A stretch of DNA of 46,813 nt from a virus. Numbering within the stretch: the first letter of the stretch is position 1; each line of letters opens with the position of its first letter. Made by a program: the position numbers and the translations under genes. Below, piece by piece: positions 15,351-24,364 of this stretch. Location: IMG/VR virus record IMGVR_UViG_3300021957_000067, positions 1 to 46,813 of that record; one strand, given 5' to 3'. The notes under the pieces were generated by a model that saw nothing but the letters and a program-made list of their open reading frames with translations, had not been told where the DNA came from and did not search any database.

Positions 15351-17802
15351 TATTAAAAACAATCTTATCCTTTACTAAAGAAAATTTTATTTCTTGATTT
15401 TCTTGAACTTCTTTTGATAGAAGTAATTTAGAAAGTTCGTTTTCGATATTTTTCTGTATTAATCTTTTCAGTGGTCTAGCTCCCATTTTTTCTTCAACAG
15501 CAAGACTCGCCAGAAAACGACAGGCCTTTGGGGTTACAGAGAGTTTTATTTTTTTGCCGACAAGCTTGTTTGCAAGTTCGGCTATTTCTAATTTAGTGAT
15601 TTTAACCAAATCTTCTTCGCCGAAATCTTTAAATAGAATAATTTCATTCAGGCGATTTAAAAACTCAGGTCTAAAGAATTTTTTAAGTTCAAGCTTTAGT
15701 TTGTCCATAGCTTCTGTCGGGCTAGATGAGCCTCCAAATCCAATTGATGGTTTTGCTACTTGCTCGCTACCAATATTTCCTGTTAAAATAATTGTGCAAT
15801 TAGAAAAATTAATCTTTCTTCCAGAGTTATCTGTCACAAATCCTTCTTCTAGTATTTGTAATAAAATATTTAGTACTTCTGGGTGAGCTTTTTCGACTTC
15901 ATCAAACAACACAACGCTATATGGATTGCGTCGAACTTTTTCGGTAAGCTCTCCGCCTTCTTCATATCCAACATATCCAGGCGAAGCTCCGATCAATCTA
16001 CTGGCGGAAATCTTCTCTGAAAATTCACTCATGTCGAGTTGGATCAATTTATCTTTACTTCCATATATAAATTCAGCGATACATTTTGCGGTATATGTCT
16101 TACCTGTGCCACTTGCTCCAACAAGAAGAAAGCTTCCGACAGGTTTATTGCTATCTTGCAATCCAGATTTAGATCTTAATATGCATTCCGAAATTTCTTG
16201 AAGAGCTTCTGATTGACCAACGACTTTCTGTTTTAATTTTTTAAATAATCCTAATAATTTTTCAGAGTCTTTTTTGGAAACATCAGATACTGGAACACCT
16301 GTTCGAGAAGATATGACTTCATATATATCTTTCTTTTTTACGGAAATTTTATTTTTTAAAGTTTTCTTCGCCCACTCTGATATAATTTGATCATATTCTT
16401 CGAGTAATTCTAACTGCTGGTCTTCAATGGCAAGCGACTCTATGCCGCTCGCAATCATTTTACTTTCTTTTAGAGCCAGTTCTTCTAATTTTTGCTCAAT
16501 ATCTTTGGCTGCTTGAGGCCGTTCAATATTTTGAATTTTTACTTTTGATCCAGCTTGATCTAATATATCTATAGCTTTATCGGGAAACTGCTTGTCAAGA
16601 ACATATCTTGCGGTAAGATCGATAACAAGATCCAATACTTCATCAGGATAATATATACTATGAAATTCTTCATATTTATGTTTTATTCCTTGTATGATTT
16701 GTCGAGCTTGTTCTTTTGTGGGTTCAATTACTTTTACTGCTTGAAAGCGTCGATCTAATGCTCCGTCTTTAAGTATAGATTTTTTATATTCTTCTTGAGT
16801 TGTTGCGCCAATACATTTTAGCTCGCCTCTGGCCAATAATGGTTTTAATAGATTTGCAGCATCCATGCTTCCTTCTGCGCTACCTGCGCCTACTAGAGTA
16901 TGGATTTCGTCGACAAATAGTATTATATCTTTATTTTTCTTAGCTTCTTCTATGATCCCCTTTAATCTTTCTTCAAACTGCCCTCTATATTTAGTTCCTG
17001 CGATAAGAGAGCCAAGGTCAAGCGAGTATATAATCTTTGAAAGCAAGAAGTCGGAACATTCTCCTTTAACTATGTTTTGGGCAAGACCTTCTACAATCGC
17101 AGTTTTTCCAACTCCAGGCTCTCCCAATAGTACGGGATTATTTTTTGTTCTGCGACATAAAATTTCACATACATCATATATTTCTTTTTCTTTTCCAATG
17201 ATATTATCAAATTTACCCTGTACAGCTAGTGCATTTAAATTGGTGGCAAACTTTTCAAGATTTTGCATTTTTGTTTCTTTAGCTGAAGTTGGTTGTTGAA
17301 AAAGTTTTGGTTTTTTCTTTGTTGGAGATTTATGCTCTTTTGATAAATGTAGATATTCTCTTACTTCTGAAATGATATCATTTTCTGTGGCATTAAAAGA
17401 TTCAAAGTAATCTGGAATATTAGATTCTTCGTATTTTAATAATGCAAGTAAAATATGTTCTATGCCTACATATTCATGCCCAAGTTTGTCCGCGATTGAA
17501 GCGGAAACCTTTAGTACAAGATGAAAGTGTTCGTCATATATAGGATCAATATCGTCTGGAATAAAAGAGTGAGTTTCTTCGCTTGATAATGTAAAAAAAG
17601 AATCTTCTACTTTTTCCTTTAATGATTCTTGATCAATTTGTAATAAAAATAGTATTTCTGTTAAAATTCCAGCATTTAAGTTGACCATGCCAAAGAATAG
17701 GTGGTCTAGTGTCACATATTCATTGCCATACTTTTTGGCGGCTTTTTTCGCTTCAGTAATTGCTTGTTGCGCTCTCGGCGTAAAATTAGGTTTTGGAGTC
17801 AT
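15331..17802 (-). CDS. clpA: ClpA/ClpC-type AAA+ unfoldase with ClpP-binding loop
   Basis: About 823 residues. An N-domain (two Clp repeats, about 1-150) and linker precede two AAA modules: GEPGVGKT (229-236) with ILFVDE (296-301), and GASGTGKT (564-571) with VVLFDE. The middle region is short, unlike ClpB, so this is a ClpA/ClpC type that feeds a protease rather than a disaggregase. The tripeptide IGF (689-691), at the place of the ClpA 'IGL' loop, should dock host ClpP. No clpP or clpS is in the window. Residue numbers count from ATG 17808. ATG 17802 is preferred because it lies 7 bases after a class B motif, against 1 base for 17808. Confidence 0.92.
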   Translation of the reverse strand: MTPKPNFTPRAQQAITEAKKAAKKYGNEYVTLDHLFFGMVNLNAGILTEILFLLQIDQESLKEKVEDSFFTLSSEETHSFIPDDIDPIYDEHFHLVLKVSASIADKLGHEYVGIEHILLALLKYEESNIPDYFESFNATENDIISEVREYLHLSKEHKSPTKKKPKLFQQPTSAKETKMQNLEKFATNLNALAVQGKFDNIIGKEKEIYDVCEILCRRTKNNPVLLGEPGVGKTAIVEGLAQNIVKGECSDFLLSKIIYSLDLGSLIAGTKYRGQFEERLKGIIEEAKKNKDIILFVDEIHTLVGAGSAEGSMDAANLLKPLLARGELKCIGATTQEEYKKSILKDGALDRRFQAVKVIEPTKEQARQIIQGIKHKYEEFHSIYYPDEVLDLVIDLTARYVLDKQFPDKAIDILDQAGSKVKIQNIERPQAAKDIEQKLEELALKESKMIASGIESLAIEDQQLELLEEYDQIISEWAKKTLKNKISVKKKDIYEVISSRTGVPVSDVSKKDSEKLLGLFKKLKQKVVGQSEALQEISECILRSKSGLQDSNKPVGSFLLVGASGTGKTYTAKCIAEFIYGSKDKLIQLDMSEFSEKISASRLIGASPGYVGYEEGGELTEKVRRNPYSVVLFDEVEKAHPEVLNILLQILEEGFVTDNSGRKINFSNCTIILTGNIGSEQVAKPSIGFGGSSSPTEAMDKLKLELKKFFRPEFLNRLNEIILFKDFGEEDLVKITKLEIAELANKLVGKKIKLSVTPKACRFLASLAVEEKMGARPLKRLIQKNIENELSKLLLSKEVQENQEIKFSLVKDKIVFNIMEAKA

Positions 17803-17809
17803 CTTCATT

Positions 17810-17818
17810 GATTTACAC
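17810..17818 (-). promoter_or_regulatory. Class B GTGTAAATC motif before clp
   Basis: Minus strand GTGTAAATC, 7 bases before ATG 17802 (1 base before ATG 17808). The spacing supports the downstream start. Confidence 0.5.
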
Positions 17819-17824
17819 TCTAAA

Positions 17825-20386
17825 TTATTTAACGTCTGACATTTTCATGTAGATCTTTTCATCCATAATATTTAATGAGTCTAGAAAAACTATATCTTCT
17901 CCTTTCCTGCCATATGCAACAATTATGCTTTTTTTAACGGGAGTTTTATTTTTTGCCTCAAAATACTTGTCATAAAAATTACCTCTTCTTGAGTTTAAAA
18001 GCATGGCATCGTATTTGCCGAACTCGTCTGTAATAGAAAGTTTCATGTATTTATTTCCATTACGGGATGTTCTTTTGATGCAATCTTCTACTACTCCAAT
18101 GAATTTTCCTTTGTCATCTGCCTCCATTATTCTTAAATCTCTAGAGTCTTTTAATGAATTGTAGCTATCAATAAAACAGCTTTTCAAGTTAGAACTATGG
18201 CTGTAGCCAAGTAATTCTGTTTCAAAATACCAGTTCGCAAAGCTTTCGTATTGTTTATTTTTGTCATAAATTGATTTATATATATCATATTTTTTCTTGA
18301 ATGTTTTAAATCTAGATTCTTTCATTAGGGGTTTTCCGTCATCTCCAACCAGATCTCCCTTTTTTGCATCTGCTATGCAGTTTAAGAGTTTGAATTCATA
18401 TTTTTCCCCCAAAAGAATAAAATTTCTTTTTTCTCTATCGGTTAATAAATTAAATGCTTGAGCTTCCAATACCATCAATGATCTATTAGAACCTTTACTT
18501 TCTAATGCTCCTGCTTGAATTAAAGCGCTAAGAACACCAATATTTAATCCAGCCTGCTTCGCGGCCAAAAAGATATCGTATTTTGTTGGAGTTTGGCTTG
18601 ACCTGAAATCTCTAAGGGATTGCAAGGACTTCTCACTTACCCCTTTGATACTATTTAATCCAAATCTAATATCTTTTCCTTCAATCGAAAAATCCATTCC
18701 GGATTTAGCAAGATCAGGGGATAAAAGCTTTATGCCAAAGAAAGATAATTCCTTAGAGACCTTCGCTATTTCTTCCTGTGGTGCAGGTTCGTATTTGGTC
18801 ATTTTGAGCAAAGATAGAAAGAACTGTTGAGGGTATTTAAACTTTAGATATGTCGTCCACGCCGCAAGTACAGAATAACTAATCGAGTGAGATTTATTAA
18901 ACGAATAGTTTGCACTATCCTCCGCGACTCCCCAAAGTATATCTCCAATTTCTGGCGAAAGTTTATTTTCTTTTATTTTATCTTCGATTTTAGCTTTCCA
19001 AGCAGGCATTTGATCTACTTTTTTCTTTCCAACGATCCTTCTTAATTGTTCTGCTTCGTCAAGTGTAAAGCCAACCTTAACAGCCATCTGCATTAACTGC
19101 TCTTGATACAATGGAATTCCTCCCGTATAATCTAATACATCAGTAAAGAATTCATGAATTACTTGAGCTTCTTGCGTTTCTATATATGTTGCGTAATCAC
19201 CAAGAAATTCTAAAGCTCCAGGTCTTCCAATAGCCACAACAGCGCTTAACTCCTCTAGATTGCCAGGCTTGACTTTCTTGCAAACCCTGAAGTTTGTATC
19301 AGACTCTAATTGAAATAGTCCATGAGGCGCATTCAAGGATTGCAGGGGCTTATAAATTTTATCATCATTAAGATCAATATCTGCGCAATCAATACCTATG
19401 CTCTTGCAGACATCATAAATAACACTCAAAGTCCTCAATCCAAGAATATCAAACTTAACCATGAGCTCTGAAACCCAATTCATATCGTACCCAGTAACTA
19501 ACGCTCCATCATTTGATGTTTGAATAGGGCAAATGTCCGTCATTTTATCGAAAGATATAGCTATGCCGCTAGGATGAACTCCTGTGTTTTTGTTTAGCCC
19601 CTCTAGTTTTAAAGCTATATTAAAAACTTCTGCATTGTTTGCGGACCAATCGACAAACTTTTCGCTTTCTTCCAATGCTGTTTTAAGGGGTACTACAACC
19701 CCGAATTTTTTAGGAATAGTATTACTGATTTCATTTACCTCTTGCTCAGAAAACTCTCCAACAATCTTACCACATTCTTTTATGCAAAGTTTTCCGCTTA
19801 ATGTATTTAAGGTTAGTATCTTCGCAGTTCTTCCTGGATGCTTTTTATCGATATAATCGATCACTTCGGCGCGTCTTTCGTAGGCGATGTCGTTATCCAC
19901 ATCTGCAAGCAAGCTTCCATCAAGATAAGTTATGCCATTTTTTTCTATCTTTCTCGCACGGCTTTTTGATACAAATCTCTCAAAGAATAAATTATACTTA
20001 ACAGGGTCAACATTTGTTACTCCAATTAAATACAAAACAAGAGATCCTGCCGCAGATCCTCTGCCTGGACCAGTAGGAATATCATTTTCGTGGCAATAAT
20101 TTAATATATCCCAATTTAATAAAATATAATCTATAAATCCAAGTTCATCTAAAATAGATAATTCTGATTTTGCTCTTTCAAAGTATTCTTTCTTATTGTC
20201 GAATTTATCGATTCCTCTATCGTATACTCCTTTATGACATAATTTTCTAAGAAAGTCGAAGTTGGATATATCTGGAGATGCCTCAAGCATCTTATAATAC
20301 TTATTTTCAATTTTAATATTTGGAAGACGAACTCCTGCAGGAACACAGTCTTCGTAATTTGTAAAGTTATTTGTAAATTCGCTCAT
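17825..20386 (-). CDS. dnaE: DNA polymerase III alpha-type catalytic subunit lacking PHP domain
   Basis: 853 residues; the cellular alpha subunit is about 1,160 because it begins with a PHP domain that is absent here. Motifs run in the correct order: GPGRGSAAGSL (palm), ADVDND with Asp167 and Asp169, VKFDILGLRTL with Asp318 (the three catalytic aspartates; numbering from ATG 20401), YQEQLMQMA, FNKSHSISYS, helix-hairpin-helix-like 'AGLNIG', and a C-terminal OB-fold (about 745-850). Catalysis should be intact. ATG 20386 overlaps the exonuclease stop as ATGA and has GGGA upstream, so it is preferred to 20401. This is the replicase; clamp contact would be near the C-terminus. Confidence 0.93.
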   Translation of the reverse strand: MSEFTNNFTNYEDCVPAGVRLPNIKIENKYYKMLEASPDISNFDFLRKLCHKGVYDRGIDKFDNKKEYFERAKSELSILDELGFIDYILLNWDILNYCHENDIPTGPGRGSAAGSLVLYLIGVTNVDPVKYNLFFERFVSKSRARKIEKNGITYLDGSLLADVDNDIAYERRAEVIDYIDKKHPGRTAKILTLNTLSGKLCIKECGKIVGEFSEQEVNEISNTIPKKFGVVVPLKTALEESEKFVDWSANNAEVFNIALKLEGLNKNTGVHPSGIAISFDKMTDICPIQTSNDGALVTGYDMNWVSELMVKFDILGLRTLSVIYDVCKSIGIDCADIDLNDDKIYKPLQSLNAPHGLFQLESDTNFRVCKKVKPGNLEELSAVVAIGRPGALEFLGDYATYIETQEAQVIHEFFTDVLDYTGGIPLYQEQLMQMAVKVGFTLDEAEQLRRIVGKKKVDQMPAWKAKIEDKIKENKLSPEIGDILWGVAEDSANYSFNKSHSISYSVLAAWTTYLKFKYPQQFFLSLLKMTKYEPAPQEEIAKVSKELSFFGIKLLSPDLAKSGMDFSIEGKDIRFGLNSIKGVSEKSLQSLRDFRSSQTPTKYDIFLAAKQAGLNIGVLSALIQAGALESKGSNRSLMVLEAQAFNLLTDREKRNFILLGEKYEFKLLNCIADAKKGDLVGDDGKPLMKESRFKTFKKKYDIYKSIYDKNKQYESFANWYFETELLGYSHSSNLKSCFIDSYNSLKDSRDLRIMEADDKGKFIGVVEDCIKRTSRNGNKYMKLSITDEFGKYDAMLLNSRRGNFYDKYFEAKNKTPVKKSIIVAYGRKGEDIVFLDSLNIMDEKIYMKMSDVK

Positions 20387-21027
20387 ATTTCTATTTCCCA
20401 TATCATTTTTTTAAACACCTCAAAGTTAACATTAATATCATACAATGCATCATGTAGCTTTTTATCGTCAAATTCTACATCAAAATCCTTGCAGCACTGC
20501 TTGAGATTGCAGCTTAAACCTCGCTCAATAAGATGGTTTAACCTATATTGCCAAGCAAGAAAGTCGTCATCTTTATCCAAACGAATTCTTTTCTTTAGCG
20601 CCTTAGCTAAGCATAATGTATCTACGAGATTTTCTGTATAACTAAAATCTGATTCCGCGTTTTTATCAACTAGTTTTCTGTGGAGATTGTGCATGTAAAC
20701 ATCAAAACCTAATAGATTGTGTCCAACCTTAATATAACTATCATCGTACAAATACTTCTCGAAATGCTCCAAGGCCGCTTTTGGGCAAGATGCTTTCTTT
20801 TTGTATTTGGCCTCTGTGAAACCTGTGATTTTTGCGGCATCAGGAGATACATTCAGTGTTTCCCATTTTAGCCAATAATCTTTTTGTTCTACGATTTTAT
20901 TGTTTTCTATCACTAGAAACGCTAATTGCCAAGGCTTATTATGAGAAACAAGATTTAAATTGCATGTCTCATAATCGAACAGTAGGTATTTTTGATTTTT
21001 CTTAAATCTAAGCAGTGATTCTTTCAT
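20383..21027 (-). CDS. dnaQ: DnaQ-like 3'-5' proofreading exonuclease
   Basis: 214 residues from ATG 21027, which has GGAAGG 6 bases upstream; the longer frame to 21069 would lie inside the preceding gene. All three DEDDh motifs are present: FDYET (Asp18, Glu20), VGHNLLGFD (Asp109) and LHDALYD (His192, Asp197). It should remove mismatched 3' ends for the polymerase encoded next, with which it overlaps by 4 bases. Its 5' end overlaps the PHP-like gene by 20 bases. In Gram-positive PolC the exonuclease is inserted inside the PHP domain; here it is a separate gene between PHP and polymerase genes. Confidence 0.9.
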   Translation of the reverse strand: MKESLLRFKKNQKYLLFDYETCNLNLVSHNKPWQLAFLVIENNKIVEQKDYWLKWETLNVSPDAAKITGFTEAKYKKKASCPKAALEHFEKYLYDDSYIKVGHNLLGFDVYMHNLHRKLVDKNAESDFSYTENLVDTLCLAKALKKRIRLDKDDDFLAWQYRLNHLIERGLSCNLKQCCKDFDVEFDDKKLHDALYDINVNFEVFKKMIWEIEI

Positions 21028-21781
21028 TTTTTTCCTTCCAGCTTTGAAAGCAAAACTCATTGCTTCCAAAATGATCTAAATTTGGTTTACTTAATGTTTT
21101 ATTTCCGAAAGTTCTTCCTGTAATGCACTTGTAAGTTTGAAGTGCGGATACATCTTGTTTATTTTTATAGTATATACTTTTTGTATATTCTGTTTTATTT
21201 GTATTTTTCGAGGCATATTCTTTTACTTTTCCTTCAATAAATTTGTCGAAAGGTAAGCCATTGTCTTCAATAAAGAAAACTGGATCGCAAAAACTAAAGC
21301 TTGGTGTGCAATTAGAAAATTTCATTAAATTATTATATATAAAGCTATCATAAAATGGAATAGCTAAAATAAGATGTTTCTTTTTCCAGTGTTTTTTAAG
21401 CGTTTTTTCATCTACGCAGTTATGATTTTTTGTAAATGCTTCGCTATATATATTATTTAGCAATTTGCATCCAACAGAATCTCTTGCGAAAATGATTATT
21501 TTATGCGCGCTATTAGTAGGTTCCTCTTTTGGATCAATTCCTGCATTTTCTCTCATGTCAATTCTAAGCCCGAAAACGAGCTTTAAATTTAATTTATCTG
21601 CATTTTTCTTTGCTTGAAGGAAACCTGTGAGGGAATCTTCTACAAGGACAACTTCTTTTAGGTTATTTTCTACGGCAATACTAAAAATACTATCTGATCC
21701 ACCTTCTTTATGTGTAATTGGATCATCCAGCGTCAATATACTTTTGCCGATAGAGTAGTGGCTTTTAAATAATGGTAACAT
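21008..21781 (-). CDS. Degenerate PHP domain of DNA polymerase III alpha, free-standing
   Basis: 257 residues from ATG 21781. The order of blocks follows the front of DnaE: an 'LFKSHYSIGKSIL' strand where PHP domains have HxHSxYS, 'EVVLVEDSLTGFLQAKKNA' where they have TDHG, 'LKLVFGLRI' where they have IxGCE, then 'HKIIIFARDSVGCKLLNNI'. The metal-binding His/Asp residues are mostly replaced, so it is probably a structural or exonuclease-binding module, not an active phosphoesterase. ATG 21781 lies 7 bases after a -10 hexamer; ATG 21805 would lie upstream of the -10 and cannot be used from that promoter. First gene of the PHP-exo-pol operon. Confidence 0.7.
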   Translation of the reverse strand: MLPLFKSHYSIGKSILTLDDPITHKEGGSDSIFSIAVENNLKEVVLVEDSLTGFLQAKKNADKLNLKLVFGLRIDMRENAGIDPKEEPTNSAHKIIIFARDSVGCKLLNNIYSEAFTKNHNCVDEKTLKKHWKKKHLILAIPFYDSFIYNNLMKFSNCTPSFSFCDPVFFIEDNGLPFDKFIEGKVKEYASKNTNKTEYTKSIYYKNKQDVSALQTYKCITGRTFGNKTLSKPNLDHFGSNEFCFQSWKEKNERITA

Positions 21782-21788
21782 GCCAACT

Positions 21789-21817
21789 ATTTTATCAAAA
21801 AACATTCATGATGTCAA
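21789..21817 (-). promoter_or_regulatory. Class A promoter for the PHP-exo-pol operon
   Basis: Minus strand TTGACA (21812-21817), 17 bases, TAAAAT (21789-21794). The -10 ends 7 bases before ATG 21781: leaderless or nearly so. Divergent from the nrdA promoter. Confidence 0.8.
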
Positions 21818-21850
21818 GCAGCAAAAGTTGTTCACAGACAGAAAATCGCA

Positions 21851-21879
21851 TTGACATCTCACCCCTAAAATGTTAATAT
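21851..21879 (+). promoter_or_regulatory. Class A promoter for nrdA
   Basis: TTGACA (21851-21856), 17 bases, TAATAT (21874-21879); ATG at 21892, 12 bases on. The -35 is 33 bases from the divergent polymerase -35, so a shared regulator could act on both. Confidence 0.82.
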
Positions 21880-21891
21880 GTTAAACACAAT

Positions 21892-24309
21892 ATGGATATA
21901 AAAGTAAAAAAAAGAAATGGTCGTCTTCAAGACTTTAGAGTCGAGAAAATAAATACTAATGTAGAGCGAGCTTGCGAAGGCGTTGCAGATGTTTCTGTGA
22001 GCGAAATTGTTCTCGATGCTCAGCTTCAGTTATTTGATAAAATTACCACCCGAGAAATCGATACCGCACTTATATTAAGCGCTCGTGAAAAGATAGAGAA
22101 GGAACCTAATTATAGTTCCGCCGCGGCTCGATTACTATTAAATACAGTATATAAAGAGGTATTCAAAGAAGGCGTTGATAGTGACGCATTCAAACTTCAG
22201 TATCGTAAGAGCTTTATTCAGGGCATTAAAAAACTCGTTAAAAGCGGCAGACTTAACGAGCGAATGCTAGAGTATGATCTAGGCAAGCTTTCTGAGGCAA
22301 TTCGTATTCGTCGCGACAATTCTTTTAAATATCTTGGGATTCAAATTTTAACAGACAGATACTTTATTCGTGAAGATGATAAAATCATGGAGGCTCCGCA
22401 AAGTTTTTGGATGCGTGTTGCCATGGGTCTTGCGCTAAATGAAGAAAATAAAGAAGAGTGGGCTATCAAGTATTATGATATGTTTAGCCAATTTTTATAT
22501 ACTTCTTCAACTCCCACATTGTTTAATAGTGGAACAGCTCGTTCTCAATTGAGCAGTTGTTACCTTAATACTTTTGATGATAGTATTGATGGTATTTTTG
22601 ATGGCGCTTGGCAAGAAGCTAGAAAAAGTAAATATGCAGGCGGATTAGGTCTTGATGTTACTCCATTTCGTTCCACAGGTTCACACATTGAGGGTACAAA
22701 TGGTATCTCTAGCGGACTTGTTCCGTGGCTAAAGATTTATAACGACCTTTTGGTAGCAGTAAATCAGGGTGGAAAACGTCCAGGAGCAGGATGCGCATAT
22801 CTTGAGCCTTGGCACTTAGACTTTGAGGACTTTCTTAATCTTCGAAGAAACACTGGAGATGATCGTTTGCGTTGTCACGATATGAATACTGCGTCGTGGG
22901 TGCCTGATGAATTTATGCGTCGCGTTCAAAATGAAGATGCTTGGTATTTCTTTGATCCTAGAGAAGCTAATCTGCATGATTGTTTCGGTGTAGAATTTGA
23001 TAAAAAATACAATGAGCTTTGCGATAAAGCAGAAGAGGGTTTAATTAAGAATTATAGAGTAACTCCCGCAAAAGAATTATGGAAAAAGATGCTCAAGGTA
23101 TTATTTGAGACCTCGCATCCATGGAACACATTTAAAGATCCATGCAATATTCGTTATACCAACCAGCACGAAGGCGTAGTTCATAGCAGTAATCTTTGTA
23201 CAGAAATCACTCTTCATACAAAAGCATCTGAATATACAAAAGGAGAAAAAACTAAAGTTGGAGAAACTGCGGTTTGTAATCTTGGTTCTGTTAATTTATT
23301 GAATCATTTAAAAGATGATAATACTTTAGATTATGATAAATTAGAAAATACAATACATACTGCTATTAGGGCTTTAGATAGTGTTGTTGATCTTAATTTT
23401 TATCCAACTAAAGAGGCAGAAAATAGTAATTTAAAACATCGTCCTATTGGTTTGGGTATGATGGCATTGCATGATGTATGTCATAGAATGAATATTAATA
23501 TTGATAGTGATGAAGCTGTAGAGTTTAATGATAAGTTATTCGAATTTTATTCTTATCACTCAATCCTAGCAAGCTCTCAACTAGCAAAAGAAAAGGGCAA
23601 ATACGATACATTTGAGGGCTCTCTATGGAGTCAGGATAAACTACCTATGGATTCATATGCTGATTTAATGAAATACAAAGGTAAAAGCGCGAATAACTCT
23701 TCTTCTTTAGATTGGAGCGTGGTTAGAAATAGCATTGCTGAAAATGGAATGAGAAATAGTAATGTCATGGCTATCGCCCCAACTGCTACGATTGGATATA
23801 TTAACGGAGTTGAGCAGAGTATAGAGCCTAATTTCTCTGTGCTTTTTGTTTATGAAAACAAGAGCGGTAACTTCTTTATTACCAATCAACATTTTATTGA
23901 TGACATGAAGAATGCAGGGCTTTGGAATAGTGAAATAGCCCAGCTTGTGAAAAGCGTTGATGGAGATTTGTCTTTATTAAATGGAGATATTCCTGCCGAA
24001 TTAAAAGAAAAATATAAAACGGCATTTGATCGTGATATGTTTAAATTGATTGAATGTAATGCTGCTCGTCAAAAATGGATAGATCAAGCAGTTAGTTTTA
24101 ATTTGTATAATAAATCTACTTCACTGAAATATTTAAATGATGTTTATATGGCTTGCTGGGAGGCAGGATTAAAAACAACTTATTACCTGCGAAATCGTGC
24201 AGCTTCTAAGGTGGAGAAATCTCATACGAGCGATAGTAAATCTGCCGAAGCTACAGCTTGCAGTATTGAGGCTATGAAAAATGGTGGCACCTGCGAAAGT
24301 TGTCAGTAA
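21892..24309 (+). CDS. nrdA: Class I ribonucleotide reductase large subunit
   Basis: 805 residues, usual length. An N-terminal ATP-cone (about 1-90) suggests allosteric overall activity control. Catalytic residues are present: Cys223 and Cys462 as the redox pair, and Asn434-x-Cys436-x-Glu438 as the active-site radical set (NLCTE). The Tyr-Tyr dyad lies in LKTTYYLRN, and the C-terminus ends in C-E-S-C-Q for re-reduction by thioredoxin or glutaredoxin. It converts ribonucleoside diphosphates to deoxy forms for phage DNA synthesis. It has its own promoter and is followed by nrdB with a second promoter. Confidence 0.96.
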   Translation: MDIKVKKRNGRLQDFRVEKINTNVERACEGVADVSVSEIVLDAQLQLFDKITTREIDTALILSAREKIEKEPNYSSAAARLLLNTVYKEVFKEGVDSDAFKLQYRKSFIQGIKKLVKSGRLNERMLEYDLGKLSEAIRIRRDNSFKYLGIQILTDRYFIREDDKIMEAPQSFWMRVAMGLALNEENKEEWAIKYYDMFSQFLYTSSTPTLFNSGTARSQLSSCYLNTFDDSIDGIFDGAWQEARKSKYAGGLGLDVTPFRSTGSHIEGTNGISSGLVPWLKIYNDLLVAVNQGGKRPGAGCAYLEPWHLDFEDFLNLRRNTGDDRLRCHDMNTASWVPDEFMRRVQNEDAWYFFDPREANLHDCFGVEFDKKYNELCDKAEEGLIKNYRVTPAKELWKKMLKVLFETSHPWNTFKDPCNIRYTNQHEGVVHSSNLCTEITLHTKASEYTKGEKTKVGETAVCNLGSVNLLNHLKDDNTLDYDKLENTIHTAIRALDSVVDLNFYPTKEAENSNLKHRPIGLGMMALHDVCHRMNINIDSDEAVEFNDKLFEFYSYHSILASSQLAKEKGKYDTFEGSLWSQDKLPMDSYADLMKYKGKSANNSSSLDWSVVRNSIAENGMRNSNVMAIAPTATIGYINGVEQSIEPNFSVLFVYENKSGNFFITNQHFIDDMKNAGLWNSEIAQLVKSVDGDLSLLNGDIPAELKEKYKTAFDRDMFKLIECNAARQKWIDQAVSFNLYNKSTSLKYLNDVYMACWEAGLKTTYYLRNRAASKVEKSHTSDSKSAEATACSIEAMKNGGTCESCQ

Positions 24310-24327
24310 TTTTGATCTAATTTAATG

Positions 24328-24356
24328 TTGACTTCGTTATAATAATTTGATACTAT
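24328..24356 (+). promoter_or_regulatory. Class A promoter for nrdB
   Basis: TTGACT (24328-24333), 17 bases, TACTAT (24351-24356); ATG 24365 is 8 bases beyond. Lies in the 55-base nrdA-nrdB gap, so nrdB can be made separately. Confidence 0.75.
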
Positions 24357-24364
24357 AAACTTAT

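Noticed and set aside
16865-17299. Long plus-strand open frames (144 and 110 codons at 16865 and 15554) inside clp
   Set aside because: They are antisense to a conserved gene with intact motifs, lack promoters and have cysteine/serine-rich compositions typical of shadows.
17825-21781. The three polymerase genes as one gene broken by frameshifts
   Set aside because: An intact exonuclease with its own ribosome site lies between PHP and polymerase; one or two frameshifts would not restore a known polymerase order.
21008-21805. PHP-like gene read as beginning at ATG 21805
   Set aside because: That ATG lies upstream of the -10 box, and ATG 21781 sits 7 bases after it, the same spacing as other genes.
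21880-21905. A half NrdR-box-like ACACAATAT over the nrdA start
   Set aside because: The second half of the palindrome is not present, and one half overlaps the start codon; not enough to claim NrdR control.
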